Part shown: in pieces, positions 17,273 through 27,700 of the stretch
Numbering within the stretch: position 1 is the stretch's first letter
How the letters are laid out: each line of letters starts with the position of its first letter
Source: Entamoeba invadens IP1
Lineage: Eukaryota; Evosea; Mastigamoebida; Endamoebidae
DNA length: 34,960 nucleotides
Reading direction: 5' to 3'
Assembly: GCF_000330505.1 (NCBI RefSeq)
Contig: NW_004191646.1
Location: 70,664 to 105,623, forward strand
Translations under genes and position numbers: made by a program
Notes under the pieces: generated by a model
Seen by the model: the letters and a program-made list of their open reading frames with translations, nothing else
Told to the model about the DNA's origin: nothing
The model's database searches: none

Positions 17273-20200
17273 TTAAATTAATGAAAGATGGCCATTCATC
17301 ATAGCTCTGAAACTTCTTTCTCTTCTGTCATCCTCTTCTTTTCGTCTTAAATGATCCTGGAACTGTGCATTTGAGATTCTGTCTCTCTTTTGTTGTTCAA
17401 TGATTTTCTGATCAACGTCCTTATATTGTTTGTCCATATTAGAGATATTCGAAATCATCACAAGTAAGTCACTTGGGAGGTTAATATTAGTTTGCTCAAA
17501 TTCGAATTTCTGTTTGTTGAGTGTTTTAAAGACAACGTAGTTTTTGTATACCCAATAGAAATACCCATCTTCATATTTGTAACACTTTCCATTATTATCA
17601 TATGTCAAAATTAAAGACGTGAATGTGCTGTCAAAGCCGTAATTCCAATGAAAAGTATTGGACAATTTAATACCGGGCAGGGAAGCTTTTATATCAAACC
17701 CACTTGGTGTTTTAGTGACATCAAATTCTTCATTATTTCCAGTTAAAGTGATCTTATCTGTGTATTTCCCGAACATTTCTTTGTATAAATCAGTCACTAT
17801 ATTTTTGAGTGGTTTGACGCACTTTTCAGTGAAAGACTTTTCGATGCGAATTTTAAAGAAATTATACACCACAAAAGCCATTGCATCGTTATTGGTATTG
17901 TTATCAGATTGTGACGTACTCATCATCTTAAATTCGGTTGTTCCAATCTTCTTTGGAGAGTATTCTTTTAACATCTTTTCGTGTTCCTTTTTGTATACGT
18001 TTTCAAAAGCAAGTACAGAGTACTCCTTGTTAACATCAGTTTCTGAATACAACTTTGAGATGTATTTACACCCAGGAAGTGCTGCACCAAAGACTATTTT
18101 AGCTTTGATATTCATTAGTAGGTCAAGTTGGTATCCAACAAAAGTGAACAAAGGCGCGAGTAAATCGATGCAACACCCCATTTTAGCGTCATACAATTTT
18201 TCGCAGTATTTCTTCCCCAAATAGTCTGAAATAGTGGAGACGTACCTTTCTATGTATTGGTCAGAATCTTTTTCAAATGTTTGTGTGAATGACAGTTGTT
18301 GATTATAATCAATTTCCTCCATCAATTTGGCATATTGGTACATCTCGTTGTGGTTCTTGCAGATGAGAGAATTAAAGAGTGAGGAATTTGAGTTGATCAG
18401 TGCGACACGGTAGTTGTATGATGTGCGTGGACTCATATCAATAATTTTCCTAAAAGAAGAGTCAAAATCTCTGTACCGCCTTGTGCAAAATAAAGTGATT
18501 CGTCGGTGGAGGGTGTGCGATTAATCAGAGGGACACTGGCAGACACAATAGACATGATGTTTGGTAAGAATCCCATTGAATTTTCTGAGCAAATTGAAGC
18601 GTCTATTTTTGTAACAAAGTCTCTGACTTCTTGAAGATGTAAGTATTGTGACCTTAGAAAAGTTGCTATATAATTGCATTGAATTTTATCATTCAGACTT
18701 CCTGAGACTTTTAATTTCAAAGTCTCCAACAATTTCTTGGCAAATTGAAGTTCACTCTTATAAAGCACTAAATTGCTTTGATCCACCAGAACTTCATTTA
18801 ATGAATTTTTAATAGCAGTTTCAACGTATTTATTTTGGAGTGTCTTATCCAATAACGGCTTTAAAGAATTAATGATTCCTTGGAGTTTGAGTATTAAATT
18901 GTTGTTATAGTTAATATACACTTTATTGACATTTTGCTGTTCATTCAATGTTTTGATTACTTTGATTTGTCCGCACGCCTTGAGTGTTATAAGTGTGTTG
19001 TACAGTTTAATTTTCTCTTGTATAAAAACAGGTAAATCTGTAAATTTCAGATCAAAGAAAGAATAGACCATTTCAACATAGAAAAGTAGTCGTGTTGTAT
19101 CTTCCATGAATTTAGTGATGTTTTGGTAACTTCCTACCTTCTCTTTCTCAATATCAGCAAATGTCATGATATCTGGGTTAGACCCCAATAAGTCTAAAAT
19201 AAATTGTTTTGTCTTTTTAAATTCCTCTTTTTCTTCTTCTTTAAAAATAGTTTTCAACTCCTCTAAAAATTCTTTTTTGTCATTTTCTTCAAGTTTTGCT
19301 TCAAAATTCTCCCCAAAGCAAAAATTGAAGAACTTTTTCATATAATTTGTCATTTCAGCATTGTTCGCTTCATTTTCTTTTGTAAAATACTTAGCGAAGT
19401 GATTTTTGTATATTGAGGTGCACACATCTTTTTGAATATCTTTTGGACATTAATTGAGATTTTTGGCCAATTCAAAAACGCTGTAATTCTTCAGACGCAA
19501 GTCGTTTATTTTCGACTCGACATATCCTTTGATCATAGCATTTGGGTATTCCATTCTCTTTGGTAGATAATGCGTTCCAGTCAACAATTCAATTCCACAC
19601 AAAGCCCCATTGAGTGCGTTTAGAGTGTCAAAATCAAAATTGTTGTCTTCACAGACGTCGTCTATGGTTTCAAAAAGTTTATTAATTTTTTGAATGCTTT
19701 CATTGGGGAAGTTAAACGTCTTTGTAAACAGAACCGCCTGTTTCACTATCACTGCGATTTTGCTGTATGGGCTGATCGTCTTTTCCGACTCTGCAGAGTA
19801 CAAGTTGTTCAGACATTTATTGAGTTCTAAGAGGTGTCTGTGCTCTAACAATTCGACGAGTTAGTCGTTCAATTTTCCACTACGGACTTCGTCTAAATCA
19901 CTTTGAATGCTTTTCAAATCTTCGGTCTTAATTGAACTACAAATTACTTTGACGTTTTGGTCTGCAGTTGTTTTTTCTATTTTGTTCACTTCGTCTAGTT
20001 TTAGTGAGACTTTTAGAAGGAGCTGAGGAATGTCTTGATACTCTTGTTGAGTAACATTTGAGCATTTGTTTTGTGATTTGATTTTATCAATATTTGTGGT
20101 GATCTGTTCGACCAACTTTTTAATTTGAGTTCTCAACTGAGTAACTTTATTCACATCTTCTGATTTTATTTCAGTTGTTTGTGTTGTTTGTATTACTCTT

Positions 20201-21335
20201 TGTTGAGCACTTTGCTTTGATAAATCACTTTGTTTATTAATTGATTGAACATTTGTTTGAGTTGCTTGTACTGTGTGTTGAGTATTTTGAATGACTGGCT
20301 TACTTTGTTGAACAAATGGCTTTTGTGGTATAACCGTGGGCATTTGCACAACTTTTTGTGGTTGACTGTAATTGACTTGTGGAGTACCCACATTTGGTTG
20401 TTGTTTCATAGAAACTTCCACCATTTTATTTTCTTGCATTTCTTTTTTAATTTCTTCATACATTTGATAATATCTTTTAAACTGTGGTTCTGTTTCTTCT
20501 ATTTCACTTCTCATTATTAACAAACTAGAATTTGGATGTGAACTTACAACAACGCGATTTAAATCGTCTTCAATTGACTTCAAATCGTTTTCAAGGTTAC
20601 TCTCTTTGTTGTCCAAATTACGTCTGAGTGTGTCTATTTTTCCTCTCACACCATAAAACACTGAACTGAACACTTTCATAGCCAATATAGTGTTAATATT
20701 CGACTCACACGTTTTAATGTTTTCTTCAAAATTAATACCCTTTTTAGTGTATTGTTCTTGGTGTGTTTCAATAAAGGTTTTTATGTTTTGAAGATCTTCA
20801 TCAAGACTTTCATAATAGGTATTTGCTCTAATCAAAAACCCAATTTTTCGTTCAAGTTCGGTGTTTTCTTTAACAAAATCAGATTCTTTCTTTAGTTTCT
20901 CAATCGTTTCATCGTGATTTGTTGTGTAATAAAAATTCACAAACTCGGCTAGATTGGGATTGATTCTTAAAATTTCATCTTTCAATGAAAGAATCGTCAC
21001 GTTGGTCTCTTTAACTAAAGGCTGATCCAAATTCATACGAACAAAGTTTAAGTTACTTTCATAATTTTGCCAGTCATTGTTTGTTATGGCACTTTTTATT
21101 GTGTTATACCGCCAAGATGAATTTGAAATGACTTGAATAGCTCTATCATTACAGACTTTCTTGTGTGTTTTTATGGCTTTCTCCTTCGCTTCTTGAACTT
21201 CAGTAAGTGTACCTTCCTTTTCTATTTCATTTTTCTTTTGTTCAAAACATTTATTCCCTTTTTTAAGTAGCACCATGACCTTTCAGGATCACAATCATTC
21301 GTTTGATTGTAATTCGCAATTGCACTTGATGACAT
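17273..21335 (-). pseudogene. Large coiled-coil protein gene, broken by two frameshifts and two stops
   Basis: Four long adjacent frames on one strand join into a single protein of about 1350 residues. The start is ATG at 21335 (MSSSAIANYNQTND). At AAAAAAGGG (about 21260) the reading shifts by -1 into the 21276-19861 frame. TAA at 19861-19863 interrupts it, and the same frame continues. TAA at 19450-19452 interrupts again, and the same frame continues to TGA at 18433. A further -1 shift near AGGAAAATTATTG leads into 18436-17273. The later pieces lack usable ATG codons near their starts (apparent starts are TTG or GTG), except the last. The first third is heptad-rich, then comes a Gln/Pro/Thr-rich linker, and the end is charged (LRRKEEDDRRERSF). 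No known domain is recognised. The overlapping or immediately abutting pieces and shared composition support one gene. Confidence 0.75.
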
Positions 21336-21349
21336 CTTTTAATGAATAC

Positions 21350-21374
21350 AGTTGTTTAATGATTCTTTAAATAT
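21350..21374 (-). promoter_or_regulatory. TATA-like element of the broken coiled-coil gene
   Basis: ATATTTAAAG on the minus strand (21365-21374), with TATTCATT just before the ATG at 21335. This matches the Entamoeba pattern and supports 21335 as the original start. Confidence 0.5.
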
Positions 21375-21977
21375 ATGTTTTCGATTGGAATTGATTATGT
21401 TTACGAAAAATAACAACACAATAATTGTTATTAATAGATCAAAAATGAATCGTAATCATTTACAGAATGATTTTTTTGTATTTTTGTTGAATTTACTATT
21501 GTTTTGAAATTGCAAACAAAAACATTGTAAACATTTTTTTATGAATTCAACACAAATTAATAAAAGTTGATACTTCATATATGTTTAAAACAAATATTAT
21601 TATTATTAATTCTTTATAACTAATTTCATTGTGTTTTTTTTAATTTTTTGTATAATTTTAATTTCGGTAACACATGAAATTTTTAATTTTTGAAATATAA
21701 CATTTTGAACTTATTTATTTAATGTTTAAGATCTTGATATTTTTGAAGTGATATAAAAAGAACAAAACTCAAAGTTATTTTAATCGTCATTTTCTTTGTT
21801 ATGACAACGAATAAAGACCTTAAACTCTATGATAATTATACAAATTTTACATTAAAAATTCAAAAAATTGATGTTTTAATAATGTTGAAAACAAATATAT
21901 AGATTTGTCTAATTTTTTACCTAACAAATTATTAATGATGTATTGTTTAATATATATACCATAAACCAAAAACCTGT
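21375..21977. other. A+T-rich spacer
   Basis: No gene or clear repeat seen. Confidence 0.6.
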
Positions 21978-22297
21978 ATGTTGTCTTACGACGAAAGTAT
22001 TGCTAAAAAGGTGTTTTAGATCCTAACACCACATCAACAGTTTTTCTTCCGACGTCATTGACTTCGCTTATTCCTCATGTCGAACACACTTTAAGAAAAA
22101 CTACGACTTATTTGAGACTGACGTTGGTGACATTAACTCAATCAAAAGACATGCGAGAAGCATTACACGTTTGCTGTTGTTTTGTCATAGTCAAACAATG
22201 TTTGTTATTCAAATGGTATTCTCATAATGTAGAAAATACAAAGTTGAGTGCGAGTATTGTCGAAGAATGTCGAGTCGCTATGACGCCAAATTACTGA
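21978..22297 (+). pseudogene. Relic of an unknown protein gene
   Basis: ATG at 21978 opens MLSYDESIAKKV, then the frame closes. Further on, two different frames look protein-like: one reads VLDPNTTSTVFLP into PHVEHTLRKT, another reads DVIDFAYSSCRTHFKK into RHARSITRLL. The G+C content is higher than in the flanks. Several frame changes would be needed to join them. I do not recognise the family. Confidence 0.3.
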
Positions 22298-22554
22298 AAA
22301 AAGCTGATTAAAATGGAAAGCGCCTTGAAACAGTTATAAAGACGCGTGATGATGAAATAATGTTGTTACATTTATATATCTTAAATAGTCTTTAATTTCT
22401 ACAGTAACATGGTTTTAACTTAATAAAGAAGCTCATATATAGTGAATCAAAAAAGATCAATGTCACAAATTTTGTCTCGTTAAATAAAGATGATGTTAAA
22501 CAGCACCAAGGAAAACTACTTTACACTTACAACCACCACATATGTCACTACAAA

Positions 22555-22818
22555 CTAGAAGTATCGTTTCACTACCAACATTTTTTTGGAAAATGTATCA
22601 ATAAAATCCACATCATAGTTTGTTTTATCGATTTGAACACATTTACTCAATGTATCCTCGCTGGTTGGATCAAAATTTTCACAAAAATTGCCATTAACAT
22701 ATCGATTGAATATCGTTGTTTTACCAACATAACTTTTACCTAATATAATTACATTGAATTTTTTTGTTTTTGATCGTATTACAATATTAAGTTTGTTTGT
22801 TTTAATTAAAATAATCAA
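22555..22818 (-). pseudogene. Truncated Ras-superfamily GTPase fragment
   Basis: The open frame keeps an excellent P-loop, ILGKSYVGKTTIFNRYVNG, followed by the effector-region-like FDPTSEDT and a strand ending in DFIDT. The invariant AGQE that should follow DT is absent, and the frame stops about 13 codons later. No ATG lies in frame upstream: the apparent start is TTG and a TAA precedes it. The C-terminal two thirds of the GTPase are missing. It is therefore a decayed copy, or possibly one exon of a gene whose other exons I cannot find. Confidence 0.6.
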
Positions 22819-23409
22819 ATGATTTTAATGATATATTAAAAAAACTATTTGTATAATAAACTCTGGACATAAAGTCCTACTTTTCGGACTTTCCGACTTG
22901 TTTTTTGTTATTTTTTCAACTTTTTATTAAAAATTACATGAATTTTGTCAAGAAAAGCGGGAAACAAATTTAATTATCGTTATTTATTTTTGAATGATTT
23001 TTGATGTGTTTCAAAATAAAACTAAAAATAGATTTTTATAGAGTGGTCATTATGGTTTGATGGGCTCTTGGGAGAACAAAAACTAAAAAATACCCTACCA
23101 CTCTTGGTATTTTTACTATAAAATGTGTTTTGGTTAACAATGTTGTTAGATATATTCAAAATATTAAAAAGGTATGTAAATAATTTGTGGGAAATTAAAA
23201 AATAATTATTGTATATATTTATAACATATTATTTGATTTTTTATGTGTTCATATTTAACAGTAATGTAAATGTTATTTAACATTTTCAAAAAAAGTTGAA
23301 CAAAAAAGATTAAAAAAAACACACAAATTAATTTTGAAATTAAATTAAATAAATAACAATTTATATTGTTGCAAATTTGATTTCAAAAACAAACACATTT
23401 CAAAGTTGT
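22819..23409. other. A+T-rich spacer with small stems
   Basis: Holds AAAGTCC/GGACTTT (22871-22877 and 22886-22892) and AGAGTGGT/ACCACTCT (23040-23047 and 23097-23104). No gene recognised. Confidence 0.5.
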
Positions 23410-23850
23410 TTAGTAAGAATTCTCATTATTTGAAATATTTGTCGTTATTATAAATATAATGATTGCAATAACAACAATTATCATGGTTGATTGGCACAAT
23501 ATAATAAATATTAAAACAATAACTTTTTTTGTTTTGTCTTTTTCATTGCTCTCGGAAATATATAAGCATACTACTACACACATTATACATGGTATACAAA
23601 ATCCGAGACACACTAATATTTGTTTAATACATAATACATTTCTCTCTTTGTTATAATCAACAAAAACTGGATACTCATTATTTAATTGTGGTTGACTTTT
23701 TTCTGTTGTACGATTTTGATTCGAAATGACACTTTCTTCATTGTGTTGGGGTAATAAATTTGACTGTGGTTCTTCATATGGGGGAACTTGTGGTTGTGTA
23801 TCCATTTCATTCTGAAGAATGTAATTTTGGTGTTGGTACGATTCAGTCAT
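23410..23850 (-). CDS. Small two-helix membrane protein, hypothetical
   Basis: Using the ATG at 23850, not the upstream TTG, gives 146 residues. The first 75 or so are hydrophilic and rich in Gln, Pro, Asn and Glu (DTQPQVPPYEEPQ). Two hydrophobic helices follow, VLCIKQILVCLGFCIPCIMC and then IVLIFIILCQSTMIIVVIAI, separated by a charged loop (SESNEKDKTKK). The tail is short and polar. There is no signal peptide, so both ends may face the cytosol in a hairpin. The compact layout resembles other small Entamoeba membrane proteins, but I cannot name a family. Confidence 0.55.
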   Translation of the reverse strand: MTESYQHQNYILQNEMDTQPQVPPYEEPQSNLLPQHNEESVISNQNRTTEKSQPQLNNEYPVFVDYNKERNVLCIKQILVCLGFCIPCIMCVVVCLYISESNEKDKTKKVIVLIFIILCQSTMIIVVIAIIIFIITTNISNNENSY

Positions 23851-23979
23851 AATAACTAAATTAATTAGTACTTCATTTAAATCTGATCGTTGTAATTTCC
23901 AATTATATACAATAATTACAGTGGTAATAATTGTTAACAACTTTATTAATACTTATATTTTTAATTATTAAGTACGATA

Positions 23980-24227
23980 AAAAGTATCTATTTGTGGGTT
24001 TTTAACAGAGAAAAATTTTTATTTGTGGGTTCATCATGAAATTATGTAGTAAATTTTTTAACTATTTTATACATAAAAAATGAAAGATATTAATGATATT
24101 AAAGTATTTTAATTATAAAAATACTATAATTTTTATTTAAGTGTGCCTAAATTCAACATTCGAGAGCAAAATAATAATTTGTGGGTTTGTATTTGATTGG
24201 TTTATTGATTCACAAATAGATGCTTTT
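23980..24227. mobile_element. TA-flanked MITE-like element
   Basis: The left end AAAAGTATCTATTTGTG and the inverse of the right end, AAAAGCATCTATTTGTG, differ at one base, and TA flanks both. The unit ATTTGTGGGTT recurs in direct orientation at about 23990, 24021 and 24177. It is non-coding and about 248 bp long. The TA flank suits a Tc1/mariner-type target, by inference. Confidence 0.55.
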
Positions 24228-24483
24228 TACTGTATTTTAATTAAATTACAATTTCTTTATTCCCATTTTATATTCCAAATTATGACAAAGAGGAATTAAA
24301 GAAAAAACATAAAAAATCATTTTGGGAATTATTGATTTATATTAATCATCAAAAAATATCATAATCAAAATTTTAAATAATGAATATTATTATTCTTATT
24401 TTGATATATTCATTTAATTATAAAACAAAAAGTGATACAATATTAATGTTAATTAATTGTTTGAATATTTTTTTATAAACAAT

Positions 24484-24685
24484 TTACACTTTAAATAACA
24501 TTGAACAAAATTCAAGTGGTTTAAAAATCGGGAAATCTCGAGTTAATTAAAATATTTTCATTTTTAAAGTTTAAATAATGTGCATAAACAATACATTAGC
24601 CAAAAAGGAAAATCATTAGAAATTTGATTAATATCCCTGTAAAAACAGGCCAAAACAAAAATAAGGGTGTTATTTTAAGTGTTAA
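24484..24685 (+). mobile_element. MITE family A, copy 2
   Basis: A 202-bp copy in the same orientation as 11911-12114, with the clearest inverted ends (TTACACTTTAAATAAC and GTTATTTTAAGTGTTAA). It lies 78 bases beyond the stop of the TMK gene and so may overlap its 3' processing region. Confidence 0.75.
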
Positions 24686-24763
24686 TCAATATTGTTATTT
24701 TTATAAATATATTATTTGTGTTATTTTCATATATAACAACAAAATTTTAAAAACAAGCTTTGT

Positions 24764-27700
24764 TCATCGAGTCGAAAGAATAAGTTGAAGTTCATCAACA
24801 ACCTGATTTATCTTAAGCCTCTCATTTGAGGTTTGTTGCCAACACTGCTCTATTAGTCGGGTAAGTTCTTCTATAATATTTTTTCTTCTTTCAAGGCGTT
24901 TTCCAGCAGTCACAAACTCGGCTATTTTCCATGGAAATTTGAATGCATCTTTTGAATATGCGTCTGCCCACCCAAAGCATTCATACATAGTTATTGCAAA
25001 TGAATATACATCCGCACTCGTTGTGTATTTCTCTCCTTTTAAAACTTCAGGAGCCATATATTTAGGTGTACCAACTCCTTTTGTGAATGTCATGTTAGTC
25101 ATCAATTGATTTAAATTTCTTGATGCTCCAAAATCAGTCAATTTGGCGTTTACCTGATCGTTTCTTTCGACTGAAACTATTAAAATGTTATCTGGTTTAA
25201 TATCTCTATGTAATATTCCATTAGTGTGCAAATACGACAGTCCTTTTGCTGCGTCTACCATGAATTTGATTTTTAATTTCTCTGTTATTTGGTGCCACTT
25301 CATTTTATTAATCAAATCATTTAAACTACCGAATTGAGCAAATTCAGTGACCATACAGATCTTACTTGGGATGAATACAGCTCCATAGAAGTGGACAATG
25401 TACTCACTCCGAAATTTGTCTAACATACAAACCTCCCTTTCAAAATCTTTCATTTTTTCAGCTTCATTGATACTTTCTTTCATTTGTTTAATTGCAACTA
25501 AATTGTTTCTGAAAGTACCTTGATAAACTAACCCAAAAGATCCTTCACCTATTTTCTTGTCAATTGAAATTTCGGTAGGATCGAGTCTCGAAGTCATTTC
25601 AGTTTTTGCGTTAATTATAAAATCGTAAGTACTTTGTTTGTTATTCGAAAGACTTTTTGAGATTATCATCACATCGCTTGAAATGGTAGTACTGTACAAT
25701 GGTGTCAAATACACTGAAAATTCACAAGCAAAATTTTTCTTTAATGTAATAATTTTAGGTTCCGTTCTTAAAGAATAAGCATCTTCTCCAAGTTTTGATG
25801 ATATTTGAATTTTTATTGTTTTATTTGAAACATTTCCAATACATAAAAGTTCTTTACTTTCAACTAAGACTGGAATTTCACACTTCTCTGAGTTAAATTC
25901 GATGGTTTTTCTATTCACTACAATCGTGCCATTTTGGAGTGAAAAGAAGTGGACATTCGATTTTTTCATATTAAAAACGGTATTCTTTTTGTGCAATTCT
26001 TTTTGATGTATTCTTTGGAGAATTTTAAGAATTTCATACACCACAATACATATTATTATAAATGAGATAATAAATAATAAAAATATTATTAATAATATTA
26101 CCCACCAAACATTTTTCTTCATACAAAAAGTCCCATCTGCACTTGGGATATACCAAAATACACATTTTACACATTTAAAAGTGTCTGTTTGTATACATTT
26201 ATTAATTTCCGATTTCAAAATACACTTTTTATATGGATTTAACACTTCATTAATATGACATGAAGTGCATGAATTACCATTTATATCACAAGTATTACAA
26301 TTATCATCACACCTTTTACATTCATTTGTATTTACAGTATAATACCCATCCGCACACATTGAACAGCCATTATGTGTTACTTTAACAAGACAACCTTCAA
26401 TATATCTTTGTGGTAAACAACCCCCATTTGATGTTTTATAATTTGTAGAATTGCATTCTAAGCACTTGAATTCATTATTACATTTAGAACAATTTGACAA
26501 ACATTTATTACAATCAAGACCAATTCTATAATAATTATTTTTGCACTTATAACATCCACTAATGACTGTGGTGGTTTTATCACATTTGTTAATTAAATCC
26601 AAATTTGTAATGCAACTGTGATCAATTCCCAAATAATATCCATTTTTACATGATATACAAAATGTTGAATTTGTTACACAACTTTCACATTTTGAATCAC
26701 AATGAATACAACTTTTATTATTTGATAAATAATACCCAGTTTTACACATCACACATGAAGAATTGTGAATTTCTTGACAATTCAACAATGAAGAAGGCCC
26801 ATTATTGACAACACAAATCCCATTATAATCTAAAATTAAATTTGTATTACACTCAACACATTTCGAATTAACAGAATAAATGCAATTCGATTGAGTTAAA
26901 GTACACTGACCGTTTTGGTCTTTCGTCTCATTTTTATTACATATAATTTGTTTGCATTCGCCACTCTTAGATAGATAATAATTCGCTATACAATTGATTG
27001 GCCTTATGATGTCACACAAACTACAATTTTGATATTTTAACGCACACCTTTTGCAAGTTGAATTTTGGATATAATATTGTTTATCACATGAAATAATATT
27101 TAATCCATTTGAATACGAAAAATTGTTTATTTCACACTTTCCAACTTCATTTAAAACGTAATTTTCTTTGCAAAATTTACATTTTAAATTTTCACAAAGT
27201 TCACAATTTTGATCGTCACACGCTTTACAATTATCAAAAGTATTGCCGCTGGTGCATTTCAAACATTTGTTATGTTTTGCAAACAAACAGTTTTCTGGTG
27301 TTTCACAAGAATTGTTATTTAATGTATATCCCATTTTACATTGGAAGCACTCTTTATATGTTCCATACACACAATTATCATCAATACTAACACAAAAATG
27401 ATTTTCATTGATTTTAAAATACTTTTTGCATTGAACACAAACATTGTCTTTATTGAATATTTCACAATTAGAAGTTGTTATACATTCATTTTTGGATAGT
27501 CTTGTGTCTTTGTTACACTTTAAACAAACAATGTCGTTATAACTAACACGTGCCAACACACAATTTGGAATTTCTTTATTCAGAGTACTTTCATTTTCAA
27601 AATACAGAAAACCACTATTCAAAATAGAAGTACTTAACATTGTCCCAACTTCTTGCACATTTTCAGTAAAAGTGATGAATGTTGAATTGTTGAGTGTTAA

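Larger units (their letters stand above)
23851..24763. other. Spacer holding two MITE-like elements
   Basis: Contains 23980-24227 and 24484-24685. The remainder is A+T-rich and empty. Confidence 0.65.

Noticed and set aside
8348..21335. A variant genetic code, with TGA or TAA read as amino acids
   Set aside because: The intact genes end in TAA or TGA at the expected places. The internal stops occur only in frames that also show other decay or have no known family.
17273..21335. Four separate genes, or one gene with short introns at the stops
   Set aside because: Three pieces lack usable ATG codons near their starts, two junctions are single stops in an unchanged frame, and no GTTTGT...TAG intron covers the breaks.
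23040..23104. AGAGTGGT/ACCACTCT inverted repeat
   Set aside because: 8-bp arms only, with poor extension; not distinguishable from chance.
27109..27390. 93-codon plus-strand frame inside the large TMK
   Set aside because: Antisense shadow of the Cys-rich repeats.
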